Shown here: positions 11,976-22,266 of the stretch, in pieces
Position numbering within the stretch: position 1 is the stretch's first letter
Layout of the letters: each line of letters starts with the position of its first letter
Notes under the pieces: generated by a model
Databases searched by the model: none
The model's input: the letters and a program-made list of their open reading frames with translations, nothing else
Told to the model about the DNA's origin: nothing
Position numbers and translations under genes: made by a program
Assembly (NCBI GenBank): GCA_009760885.1
Contig: CM019692.1
Span: 47,065,930 to 47,129,929 of the forward strand
Length of the DNA stretch: 64,000 nucleotides
Reading direction: 5' to 3'
From: Achatina immaculata
Taxonomy: Eukaryota > Mollusca > Gastropoda > Stylommatophora > Achatinidae

Positions 11976-12188
11976 TAAGGATCACCTTTACACTACTTTT
12001 GATGAACTTTTGATGTAAGATTAATTTAAATGACTGTATTATGTTTAATATTCCATTCATCTGTGGCTGTATGACATTTTGAGTTCACAGTGAATATGGA
12101 GAACAGAAAAAAGTGACTAAAATATCTTATATAGCTGAAATGGGAGGACAAAGAACCTAAAGGGTTAACAGATTCTATTGAAAGAGAG

Positions 12189-12347
12189 CAGTGGTTTTCA
12201 AAGTAGACAGTGGTAGGATCCAGGGGAGCAGTGAGAGGAAATGGAATTGCATGGATCGTCAGAAGATGAAATTTTTTTTGTTTCATCGTGATATGGCCAG
12301 AGAGGTAAGGGGGTAGCAGAGACAATAAAAAAATATGAAAACCGCTG
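12189..12347. mobile_element. hAT-like MITE
   Basis: 159 bp starting CAGTGGTTTTCAAAG and ending TATGAAAACCGCTG, which is its near inverse. The flanking 8-mers AAAGAGAG and ATATAGAG agree at 6 of 8 positions, as an aged 8-bp target duplication would. The 3' 110 bp and some flank recur at 15843-15977, so the exact boundary is uncertain. Confidence 0.5.
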
Positions 12348-13278
12348 ATATAGAGAGACATTCAAGAAGAAGATCCAAGAAATCTTTCAGTGGAAAACTG
12401 TACATTGATAAAGCCTAAAAATTAGAATGAAGGGTAAGTTTATTTGTAGCATCAGGTGTTGATTTGCCAAGCTAAGTGAGAGAAGGGATGTGAGAAACAT
12501 TGATAACAACTTTTTCACATATTTAAGCATATAGATTATGGTTTTCAGTTTGTACTTTTTTCAGTATTTTCATCACATATTTCCTGTTAATAAACATTTT
12601 TGTTTCTACTTGTTCTGTATATTATTGTCCTGTGATCATATTATGGGTGTCTATCAGAGGAGTGATATAACAAAAGAGTGAAATCATTACTGTATTGATG
12701 GTGTGACATAGTGAGGGACTGACAGTTAAATATTTATTAAATTTATTTCAAAGAAGCAAAAAATTCAAATAAGTCATTACACTTCTTGATCAGTGTGGTG
12801 GTCTTTTGTTATGGACTCCTTTATCATTGATGCTTCTAAGCTAAACTCTGAAATCAAACTGCTGTAAGTGCTAGCTTGTTGATGATGTCTAGTATTTTTT
12901 ATTTTTATAAAGCAGATTGAATGAATTGCGTCTATAATAATCTAATTCATTGACTAACAGTTTTTATCGCTGCTTTGCTACATTATTTGTGCCACTCCAT
13001 TGAAATTCATGTCTATTTTTTCACGCCTTTGATATTTCACTTCTTTGGACCACTGCCTGTATCATTTTTGTTTGTCATTTGTGTTGTATATTGTCATCTT
13101 GTTATTTTCAGTTTTTTGTCTTACTTGTATATTTTTATCTGCCGTCATGCGTTTTATTATAGCTGATGGTTCTTACTATCATAGCTCTGTTTCAGTAATT
13201 AATTATAAAAGTTATTATGTAAAGAAATATAATGGTAAGTGTGGAGAAGTGGCATTTTTATTTAATGCATCCTTGCAG

Positions 13279-13437
13279 ACCATGCACAAGCAAATGCTTG
13301 ACCTTCGTAGCCAGGTGGATGAGATCAGGGACCAGGCCATAGATCTGATGTCCAAAAGTGACCGTTACAATCGCATGGTAGAGCCAGAGCTGTCTCACAT
13401 TAACCAACGCTGGGAGGAACTGGCAGAAAAGATAAGG
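13279..13437 (+). CDS. DMD: Dystrophin exon e: repeat 13, helices B-C
   Basis: Internal exon of 159 bp (53 codons), phase 0/0, acceptor CATCCTTGCAG and donor AGG/GTACAT. The product is among the best conserved parts of the window: VDEIRDQAIDLMSK aligns with human VDSTRDQAANLMAN, and MVEPELSHINQRWEELAEKI with LVEPQISELNHRFAAISHRI. The helix-C tryptophan of the spectrin fold is present (QRWEEL). A MITE copy begins only 90 bp after the donor site. The in-frame reading upstream of 13279 is intronic. Confidence 0.96.
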
Positions 13438-13527
13438 GTACATTCGGTTCTTTTCCTGCTGTGTTGTGATAAAATACTTGACCTTTTCATTCCTTATTCT
13501 CCCAGTTTCAGACATGGATGATATTAA

Positions 13528-14211
13528 CTCTTCCTGTGCCCAGAAAAAAAACGCGGACATTCCCGTTAGTGCCACACAAAAATCGCAGGTCTTGATATGT
13601 ATAGGGGATATAGTCATAAAAGTGAATTTACAAAGTATTTCCACTTTAAAAGTATACATATTATGCGTGAAAATAGTTGCAGATGTAAGAAGATTTCATA
13701 AATGAAGAGTTTTTTTAGGAAAAAAGAAGTAGTGTGATGATTTTAGCTGATAATTGTGTAGTGCTTACCATCGGTGATGCCTAGACGTACAATGTTTACC
13801 ATCGGCGATTTCCAGATCTACTTAAATTTTCATCCAATCTCGTCGTATGGTGGCATTCTCACTAAAATAATGTCTGAAATAACCATCTGACTACTTCTCC
13901 AGTCCATTTAATAGGTCTATATGTACTTGGGGTACATTCAGGAACGGTGGTCAGGTCATAGGACATGTCCTTATGCCTCCAAAATCACAATAAATACTGA
14001 AATTTCTCTGGTAAAACATCTATTTCGCTTGGTTGTTGGCCACGCTTTAGATTGAACTATGAAAAGTCACCAGACATACGCAGATAAATCGTGTACAATA
14101 AAAAGTTTTACAATAGTTTTACATTGCAACGAAACAAAATCGCTATAATGAACATGGCAATCACTAGACTAACAGGAAGTTATCACGATATTGACTATGG
14201 CAGTCGAAGAG
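13528..14211. mobile_element. TTAA-flanked MITE, copy 2
   Basis: 684-bp copy of the element at 6936-7610, in the same orientation, flanked by TTAA (13524-13527 and 14212-14215). The ends are CTCTTCCTGTGCC and GGCAGTCGAAGAG. It begins 90 bp after the exon e donor. Differences from copy 1 are scattered substitutions and small indels. Confidence 0.72.
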
Positions 14212-14654
14212 TTAATGTTAATTTCTAAAGTAATTTATTGATAAAATTACATCAAATATCAAATTTAATTCAGTGTTTTGAGCATATTGGAAGCATTTTA
14301 TTATCATAAATAGTATGCATTCTTTGTTTGTCCCAAATAAGTCAAGCAGACATTTATAGTGAAAAAAAAAAAAGCTAGAAATGAAAGGGTTAATGGTATT
14401 TAACACACTTTCTTCATTTCATAAACAACATTTTATATTCATTCTATGTCTTTTCTTATGTTCTGTAACATTCTTAACTCCATAATGTTCATTTTTTTAA
14501 AAGTGACCACCTTCTGCAGAGTTCAGTTTATGTACAGTTTTAGCTACCAGTTTTGTTTTATTTCTGTAATTATTTTAAAATGTTCTGCTCTTTTCAGTGA
14601 TCTTTATTAACTATTTCTTACGGAAATGTAGATTAAAATGAAGATTGTTTTACA

Positions 14655-14746
14655 CTTGCTAACCACAGGTGACCATTTGATTGTTTAAGCTTGCTAGCCA
14701 CAAGTAAGCATTCCGTTGTTTATACTTGCTATCCACAGATAATCAG
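14655..14746. repeat. 35-bp tandem repeat, about 2.6 copies
   Basis: CTTGCTAACCACAGGTGA-type units repeat at 35-bp spacing. Confidence 0.7.
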
Positions 14747-15232
14747 TGATCATGTTAACCAGCAGTTACTGGTAAATTACCGATTAAAAAAAAAAAAAAA
14801 AGAATAGAAAAACCAAAACTTTTGGAAGTCATTGGTTACCGTAACAGGTTTATATTATCGAAAACATAAAAAAGCAATCAGATGAAATCGGTTAGAAGAT
14901 AATTGGACCAGTAGGTTGATGATCTTTTGCATGGAGGAGAATCAGCCAGTTCTGACTTTGGTTCAGCTTATAAGCATGCTGTAAAGGTTAAATCTCACAG
15001 CAAATAGTGCAAGGAAAACAAAAAATCACACCTTTCACTATATTTTATAAAGCATATTTAATTTTACATTTAAAAAAATGTATAAAGTACTGAATGTTGT
15101 ATTGACAAAACCAACATTTAAGAGAGTACTTCCTGCAAGGTGAAAGACGGGTACAATTGTAAAAAAGTGCTAGTGCAACCATTGGATAAGTGTTCATAGC
15201 ATAATCTCTCAAATGCATTACTTTTATTGTAG

Positions 15233-15469
15233 GACAGACAAGCCAGTCTGCCACCAGAGAGCCCCACTGTCCTTGAGACAAGGACCTTAACTCAGCTCAG
15301 TTTCTCATCTCCGGGTAGTCCAACTCGTTCCAAAGTAGGAGGCGTTGAAGAGTTCACTAAAATCTATGATGACCTTAACAAACAAATGGATGAATTTGAA
15401 GCTAGTGTAGCTACAAAAGGTCAAGTGACAAAGGAAGATTATACAGATGGACTTGATGAGTCACTGCAG
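15233..15469 (+). CDS. DMD: Dystrophin exon f: Ser/Pro-rich linker and repeat 14, helix A
   Basis: Internal exon of 237 bp (79 codons), phase 0/0, acceptor TTTTATTGTAG and donor CAG/GTAGAG. It has no early ATG, so start-codon-based ORF calling misses it. The first 37 or so residues form a Ser/Thr/Pro-rich linker (SLPPESPTV, then SFSSPGSPTRSK). The rest is helical (FTKIYDDLNKQMDEFE, then GQVTKEDYTDGL) and parallels human FNSDIQKLLEPLEAEIQQGVNLKEEDF. As in human repeat 14, the helix-A tryptophan is missing. The linker looks about 25-30 residues longer than in vertebrates and may act as an extra hinge. That role is inference. Confidence 0.9.
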
Positions 15470-15516
15470 GTAGAGTATGTTAGAAGAGTAAATGTCATTG
15501 TGTTGATCCTGTACAG

Positions 15517-15719
15517 CAGTGGTTCCCAGTGTGAGGCATATGCCCCATAGGGTGGGGGGTCAATTTTAACATTTTGAGGGGGCAGTTAAAATATAGTTAT
15601 ATATTTTATACTTTTTCATAACTTAGTTTACTGGTATTCTTGGAAAGGAGGGGGGGTGGGGTCCAGAATCTTTGAAGCATTGAGGTTGGGTATAGTCCAA
15701 AAAAGGTTGGGAAACACTG
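15517..15719. mobile_element. hAT-like MITE
   Basis: 203 bp with termini CAGTGGTTCCCAGTG and GGTTGGGAAACACTG, the classic hAT-type CAGTG ends. The flanking 8-mers CTGTACAG and TTGCATAG differ only by three C/T transitions, consistent with an old 8-bp target duplication. It starts 47 bp after the exon f donor. A lone matching terminus (GTTGGGAAACACTGG) also occurs near 17048-17066. Confidence 0.65.
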
Positions 15720-15842
15720 TTGCATAGCAATAAATTCAGGTAGTAGGTGTATCACAGAGGCCAAAAAAAAGAATACGTCTGGCAAAGGTAGTGTTTCAGA
15801 AAATGAAGACTATTTTGTGCAGTCCGTCTTCTTCAATAGACC

Positions 15843-15977
15843 AGTGAGAGGAAATGGAATTGCATGGATCATCAGAAGATGAAATTTTTTTTTTTTTTCA
15901 TCGTGATATGGCCAGAGAGGTAAGGGGGCAGCAGAGACAATAAAAAAATATGAAACCACTGATATAGAGAGACATTC
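15843..15977 (+). repeat. Dispersed repeat, copy of 12225-12364
   Basis: About 135 bp from AGTGAGAGGAAATGGAATTG to ATAGAGAGACATTC, more than 90% alike to the copy 3.6 kb upstream, including the T-run and the GATATGGCCAGAGAGGTAAG core. Confidence 0.75.
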
Positions 15978-16069
15978 TATGTGAGGAAAAGAGTGTTGAA
16001 ATACTACGTTGAGGCAGTATTATTACAAGAGAATGAATCATAGTCATTAACAAAAACAACAGTGAGAGC

Positions 16070-16405
16070 ATTAGAGGCATTTGAAATGTGGCTCCCATGA
16101 AGAATGTTAAGAATACCATGTACATTTAAAATAACAAATGAGGAATGCCTAAGAAAAGCCATTGACAAGCGAACCTTATTAAACCTTACTGGGGTGCGAC
16201 AGTCTAGGTTCATCGGCCACATAATGAGAAGAGGAGGAATAAAAAATATCATGACAACAAGGAAAGTGGGAGGCAGGAAAGAAAGAGGTGGACCAAGAGA
16301 GAAAATCTTAGATGGCTGGACAAAATGGCGTGAGAAAAGCATAACAAAACGAATGGACAACGTGAAAGATCAGAAACTGTGGTGAGACATGGCTCTAGGC
16401 ATGAC
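16070..16405 (+). mobile_element. LINE 3' end, group E, ending in ATGATGATG
   Basis: C-terminal LINE remnant: NEECLRKAIDKR, then RFIGHIMRRGGIKNI and KILDGWTKWREKSITKR. It closes with GGCATGACACATGATGATG, the family's TGA-type tail. The next bases already belong to the group A copy. Confidence 0.8.
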
Positions 16406-16885
16406 ACATGATGATGAAAATCAGGATATTTAAGAGTAATGTTCTAAGTGTACTACTCTATGGAAGTGAATGCTGGAAAATCACCAAAACAATAGAAAAC
16501 AAGTTGAATTCTTTCCAGACTAAATGTTTACGAAGAATTAGAAAAATATTTTGGCTAAACACCATAAGAAATAACATCTTATTGGCAGAAATGCAGATGA
16601 AGCCACTGACAGCAATTATTGAAGAAAGACACTGGTGATGATTGGGACATGTGCTCCGAATGACTGACAACTCACTACCAAAAACAGCACTAAGATAGAC
16701 ACCACAGTTGAACAGAAGTAAGGGTAGGCCAAAAGAGACATGGAGAGGAACAACAGAAAGAATGTTGAGCAATAGAGGGCTCACCTGGGCAAGAGCAGAA
16801 AAAAAGGCAAAGGACAAGCATTTGTGGAAAACCCTTGCGGAAGCCCCATGTGCCCTGGGCACTTAAGGTTCAAAGAGAGAGAGGT
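16403..16885 (+). mobile_element. LINE 3' end, group A, copy 2
   Basis: Begins ATGAAAATCAGGATATTTAA, equivalent to 9559 in copy 1. It runs through LYGSECWKITKTIENK, a TGA stop at 16636-16638, further frame remnants (GRPKETWRGTTERM, LAEAPCALGT) and the GAGAGA tail at about 16875. It is 5' truncated exactly at the tail of the group E relic. Confidence 0.88.
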
Positions 16886-17311
16886 GACTGATGAAAAAAG
16901 ATGTTTAAAAATAATGAAATTCAACAAAAATCAATCAGTTCTATTTCAGTGCCTTTAACGTGACATAAATTTATACTACAACTCCTTAAAAATTATATAA
17001 ACAGTAAATGCCACTTCATAATAATCCAACATTTATCATATCTTCTTGTGGCCTGGAGTTGGGAAACACTGGTCTAAATAAGTGTTTCACTCTTTGTAGT
17101 AGAGAGTTTCCTGCATATGTCATTGTAAGTTTTGTCATATATTGTATCCTCCTTGCAGGTTAGCTATAATGAAATCTAGCCTCTTATCTCATGCACTGAG
17201 TATTCATTTATTGGAGTTCTAAAATAATGTAATGTATTAAAATTCTTCCTTCTTTCTACTTCATATTTGTTGCTTACATAATAGATGTTTTATGTTTTCA
17301 CCACCTTTCAG

Positions 17312-17452
17312 CATGTTGAAAGAGAGACTGCTAAACTGGCTGAAGAAATCAACAAGGTCACCCATCAAGGGGAGAAACTCTTGCTGGCAGCAGAAACCAG
17401 CCGTGACCCAGTTACACACGCCAGAGTCACCAACAAGCTCCAAGAACTCAAG
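17312..17452 (+). CDS. DMD: Dystrophin exon g: repeat 14, helices B-C
   Basis: Internal exon of 141 bp (47 codons), the shortest of the eight, phase 0/0, acceptor CACCTTTCAG and donor AAG/GTAGAT. It encodes helical sequence with alternating charge (ETAKLAEEINKVTHQGEKLL and ARVTNKLQELK). This corresponds to the short second half of human repeat 14 (LLQRGDNLQQRI ... LKDLRSQ). Similarity is moderate, but the short length fits this atypical repeat. The ATG at 17285 lies in the intron. Confidence 0.88.
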
Positions 17453-17554
17453 GTAGATAATTTAAGGAACATTTGTTCTATCCAGTGCTTTATCTGAATG
17501 ATTTTGTCAGATATTTCTCTGTGGCAGTCTTCCTGAAAGTAATTATTTTGTCCA

Positions 17555-17645
17555 AGCATGTCAGAGGGGCCTTTGCACTCAGTTCTTTACCCTTTGAAAA
17601 TAAAGTTCGCTCATTCATTCGTTCTTCTTCTAAAGAGTCATTTAA
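17555..17645 (-). repeat. Y-family fragment
   Basis: The minus strand reads GAATGAATGAGCGAACTTTA ... GGGTAAAGAACTGAGTGCAAA ... TCTGACATG, matching the + copies at 24955 and 54405. Confidence 0.55.
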
Positions 17646-17960
17646 ATTCATTTTGTTTGAAGTTTATTGTCTGATCAGTATCTCAATGTGGGACTGGATT
17701 ACCCGAAGACTGACTTTTCAAGTCCACAGGTTTATGAGTTTTAATTATCTTTCTCTTACGCCAGATACTGGAACATATGGGTCATTTTTCAGTTGTTTTT
17801 ATACCTCTGTAAAGTTTTTTGGTGATAGAAGAGTTTGGTGGTGTCAGGGGAATATGTGAAGAAAAGTCCAAAATGTAAAAAATAACAGGTGAAAATGTGT
17901 GTATATAAGTGGTAAGTGACAGACTGTCAAACACTAGAAGAATCATTTACAAAAAAATTT

Positions 17961-18121
17961 GCCTAGCAGATGTTTGTTCATGGCCTTCATAAGAAAAGTT
18001 GCCCAGCTGATGTTTGTTCATGGCCTTCATAAGAAAAGTTGCCCAGCTGATGTTTGTTCATGGCCTTCATAAGAAAAGTTGCCCAGCAGATGTTGGCAGA
18101 TGTTTGCCTTCATAAGCAGTT
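17961..18121. repeat. 40-bp tandem repeat, 4 copies
   Basis: The unit TTGTTCATGGCCTTCATAAG with its AAAAGTTGCCCAGCTGATG half repeats at exactly 40 bp. The last copy is diverged. Confidence 0.9.
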
Positions 18122-18469
18122 AATGCCTGCTTCTTTCAGAAGGGTGCTTCCCCCCCCCCCCCTTTCAGTGTCCTCAACATCTCAGATCCCAATCTTCCTT
18201 TTTTAACCCAGCCTGATCCCAAATCTTCCTCTATATTATCATTTGGAAAGGATTATACATTCTTCATAATGCATTATACATTCTTTTATGGTGACATTTA
18301 TCTAAACAAAGATATTGAAATTCTGTCGTTTATCTCCCAATTTAAAATCATTGATTTAAATCTTTAGTCACTTGAAATCTTTCTCATGCTTGGTATATAT
18401 TTAGTATAGTTGTACTATACTTAATGTTTGAGATTAGTGACAGATGAGAGATAAACAACACACACTGTC

Positions 18470-18540
18470 ACATGGGTTGCTTGCCCACCCAATTCTTCAC
18501 CATTTGAAAGTAAAGCTCAGTCATTCATTCTCTCAGTCTG
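18470..18540 (-). repeat. Y-family fragment
   Basis: Short copy (GAATGACTGAGCTTTACTTT ... GTGAAGAATTGGGTGGGCAA on the minus strand). Confidence 0.45.
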
Positions 18541-18781
18541 ATTCTGCAGTCTAAGGCAAAGTTGAAAAGTTTTCACAGTATATCTGTTATGAAGATTTTC
18601 AGTGATCGTTTTATAAAGATAATTCATTTTTACCACAGAAACACACAACATTGGTGTTAAATTTTAATTGTGCTCAGTCAGTAAAAATTATTTGTAAAAA
18701 AAAAGTCTGGCCATAAAATAAGATTGATGGTATAAATAGATTTATATTTGCTAAGGCTTTGCTTAAATGTTCTTAATTTAG

Positions 18782-18943
18782 ATTCGCTGGCTGGCCATCC
18801 AGAGAGACACAGAGAGCAAGAAGCACGAGATATCAGCTGCTCTGCCCTTGTATATCAGCTTAATGGAGGAAAAGTCGTCATTTGAAATGTGGCTCATCGC
18901 TGCTGAGCAGAAGTTAACCCACGGAGACCCGGAAGACAGAAAG
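18782..18943 (+). CDS. DMD: Dystrophin exon h: repeat 15, helix A
   Basis: Internal exon of 162 bp (54 codons), phase 0/0, acceptor TCTTAATTTAG and consensus donor AAG/GTATGT. Translation gives IRWLAIQRDTESKKHEIS followed by a tryptophan-bearing helix A (FEMWLIAAEQKL) and ends GDPEDRK. Human dystrophin repeat 15 ends the same segment with PEPRDERK. It has no useful ATG at its start, so start-codon-based ORF calling misses it. The next exon expected, with the second half of repeat 15, was not found in the remaining 45 kb. Confidence 0.92.
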
Positions 18944-21339
18944 GTATGTCCTTTGTAATGTAGATCAGGTATTTTGCAATATACTTGTTGATATTTTATG
19001 AATTACAAATATATTACAAAATACCTGATTACTGTTAATGTCTTTATTAACGTGACATCTTTCTTGAGGGCGGTGACATTTCTCCCTTTCTGACTCTTAA
19101 AATAATAATAATAAAAAAAAAAGATCTCCTTTTTCAGGACATGAACAGTGAGAATCTTCCCTGTTTCTGGAAGAAACATCACAACTTTGTAATCGTTAAG
19201 TAATAAAGCTGCTCCTACTTTTTTCCTAGTTTATACATTCTGGTATCACAGCTTTACTGCAGTGCTTCGTGTGTAGTTGTATACTTATACACTAATTATT
19301 GTGTGTTACTAAGAACTTAAACCAGGGTTTCTTAACTCTCTTCAGGATTGTGTCATTTAGTCACGGCACCTGGACATGTCATACTAATCTACTTAAGAAG
19401 TTTTGAATTAAACTTCACGAGGGTCTTAGGTGATGGCCAGTTAGGTCATATATTTGTTTAATATTTTTTTTTCAAGCATTTAAAATACTGTTACAACACA
19501 AGGATGTACACAGGTGACACTTATTGCAACATGAAACACACAGTGAACTCTTTTCACTATATGTCAGAATGGGTTGTCCCCTTCTGCAAGATTTTTGGAC
19601 TCAAATAGTACATTCCAGATAATATTCATATAATATTCCAACAGTATTAGTCTGTTGGTCTGTGGTCCCAGATTTCGCCATTTCCCCCAACACCCTGAAA
19701 TTCCTCACCGCTTGAGAACCCCTGCTAGAATATGTTTTTAAAGTTGGTCAACAAGTTTCGTTTCACTCTTTCAGGCAAATGATGGATAAATGTGACCATT
19801 TAGAAATATTTGTTTTCTGAATACTGATGTGTATCCTTATTCTTGCTGTCAGTTTATGTCCTGGAGATTGTCTTGTGCTAGAACTTTGTTTCATACATGG
19901 GAACTGTTAGCAAACAAACTCTTGGGTAGTTGCTGCAGCATGGAGCCGTTCTGAATGCGGTGAAGCCAGAATCTGAATTTTGAACCTTGAAACTTTGTTT
20001 CACACACTTCAATTTCAACACAGTAGAGGGTGTGCAAGTCAACTATGTAAGAGACATTTAGTTGAGACATAAACAAACTGCCCCCCCCCCTGCAAAAAAA
20101 ATATATATGTACGTAATTTGTGAGAGCATTAATTAAACTTCATTTATGTAGCTGGACACGAGCATCATCTTTGCTGCCAGAGCAGTGACTTGATAGATAC
20201 TTGAAGATAAGATAAAGAGATCACCTGGTGAAGAACTGCAGAAGCTGAGATGGACAGCATATAATGCATCTGGATCACTCTGTACAGAAACTAGCTGCAG
20301 GATATGAGAAGTGGAGAGAGAGTTTGTTCCTGTCTGGAAACAGACACAAAGCATTCTGGATGATATTGCTTATTAGATTAATCTCCCAAGGATAAGGATG
20401 TAATCACCAAAGGATAAGGATATAAGTGCCAAAAGATGAGGATGGTGTCACAAGTTCATATAAATCCAGTCAGCTTCAAGCATTGAAAACTTCCATGAAA
20501 ATGGAGTTGAAGAGGGGAGTGAAAGAAATGTAAATTCCTCAACTGAGGGAGATTTTCTTTGCAGTTTTCTTTCTCTTATCTTTGATACTGAAGAGAATTG
20601 TCGAGAATAAGCGCAAGACCATATATGGAGCTGAAACTCAGAAAAATGTCCACGGAGTGAAAGTAACACTTCTCTTTACCTAACTGACATGACCTGTTTT
20701 AAGTATTGAAACTATATTCTGTTAAAACAGCATGTTCAGTTTGTTTCTAATTTCACCAGATCTTTTTATGTGTGTTTCTAACTTCACTAGATCTTTTGTG
20801 TGTGTTTCTAACTTCACTAGATCTTTTGTGTGCAATAATGGATCAAAGCATCTTGTGACAGTGGCATTTGCCAAACAGACTAGTTTACGTCTTAAGAAGA
20901 TTAGCAGGCATTTTAAGATAACCCACTTGAAGTCCATGAGAGATTCTGTTTCTCTTAATTTGATCTTTCTCCATCTTTGTTCATACGTCTCCGCCATGAG
21001 GGATTGTAACATCGCCTTCAGTGTTCGATATCTGAAAGTCTTATTTACAGAATACACACATACTAGAAGATATATCACATTTAACATTTTTTTTTTTAAC
21101 TGCTGGAAATTTTATTACACATAAACTATTTACAAGACAGATCTTATTTTTTAATGTCAGAAACGTAATCGCATTTAGAAGATAATTAAGGGTTTGTTTG
21201 TTTGTTTGTTTGTTTGTAGCTGCTGGAAACTGCATTTCTTTCATCAGATTTATTACTTCAGCCAAGCCATTAATCACACACACATAAGGCAGCTTCTGGG
21301 ACTTGGAAGTTAGACCTAAGTCAGTTGTTATGTGGGGAA
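18944..21339. other. Start of the very long dystrophin intron after exon h
   Basis: No exon is seen. A possible hAT-like MITE at 19323-19724 has ends CAGGGTTTCTTAACTC and GCTTGAGAACCCCTG. Three 30-bp repeats (GTTTCTAACTTCACTAGATC) lie at 20741-20832 and a (GTTT)n run at 21190-21218. The rest is unremarkable intron sequence. Confidence 0.55.
19323..19724. mobile_element. Possible hAT-like MITE
   Basis: 402 bp with inverted ends CAGGGTTTCTTAACTC / GCTTGAGAACCCCTG. No clear target duplication and no coding capacity. No second copy was seen in the window. Confidence 0.4.
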
Positions 21340-22266
21340 GTCTGACTTTAATGTCTGACCTTAGTGTTTGACTTAGTGTCTCTCCTTAGTGTCTGACTTT
21401 AGTGTCTGACCTTAGTGTCTGGTGTCTGAGTGGCGAAGTGGTTAGTGCACTGCTCTCTCATGGCGAAGGTTGGGGGTTCGAATCCGGCCTGGGGGCACCC
21501 CAGTCACCCAGCTGTAGAAATGGGTACCCGACTTCTTCAGGAGTTGAGGAAGGAAAGGCAGCCAGGCGTGATACTGACCATATCATCCTCTAGTGTGCCG
21601 ACAGGTCAAGGAAAATATGTGCACTAACACCATGTCCCTATGTGCCTCTAAGGCATGACAGGATTACCTTTACTTTTTTTTTTTTTTTTACTTAGTGTCT
21701 GACTTTAATGTCTGACTTTAGTGTCTGACCTTAGTGTCTGACTTTAGTGTCTGACTTTAGTGTCTGACCTTAGTGTCTGACCATGTGTCTGACTTTAGTG
21801 TCTGACTTTAATGTCTGACTTTAATGTCTGACTTTAGTGTCTGACCTTAGTGTCTGACTTTAGTGTCTGACCTTAGTGTCTGACCATAGTGTCTGACCAT
21901 GTGTCTGACTTTAGTGTTTGACCTTAGTGTCTGACTTTAGTGTTTGACCTTAGTGTCTGACTTTAGTGTTTGACTTTAGTGTCTGACTTTAGTGTTTGAC
22001 CTTAGTGTCTGACTTTAGTGTCTGACTTTAGTGTCTGACCTTAGTGTCTGACTTTAATATCTGACCTTAGTGTCTGACCATAGTGTCTGACCTTGTGTCT
22101 GACTTTAGTGTCTGACCTTAGTGACTGACTTTAGTGTTTGACCTTAGTATCTGATTTTAGTGTTTGACCTTAGTGTCTGACTTTAATATCTGACCTTAGT
22201 GTCTGACCTTGTGTTTGACTTTAGTGTTTGACCTTAGTGTCTGGCTTTAGTGTTTGACCTTAGTGC
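21340..22266. repeat. 13-bp satellite array split by a SINE
   Basis: Tandem GTGTCTGACTTTA / GTGTCTGACCTTA units, at 21340-21420 and again at 21690-22266. The two blocks are interrupted by the SINE at 21422-21689. Most differences are ACTTT/ACCTT and GTCTG/GTTTG alternations. Confidence 0.93.
21422..21689 (+). mobile_element. tRNA-derived SINE, copy 1
   Basis: A tRNA-like head with box A TGGCGAAGTGG (21431-21441) and a perfect box B GGTTCGAATCC (21475-21485) is followed by a body (AAATGGGTACCCGACTTCTT, GGCAGCCAGGCGTGATACTG, GTGTGCCGACAGGTCAAGGA) and a T-rich end. The second good copy at 58247-58511 shares the whole length. It is a pol III retroposon and does not fold as a working tRNA beyond its head. 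It probably uses a partner LINE, which is unknown. Confidence 0.88.

Noticed and set aside
21422..21500. Functional tRNA gene
   Set aside because: Box A and B are present, but the sequence continues as a SINE body found in other copies and does not form a proper cloverleaf acceptor stem.
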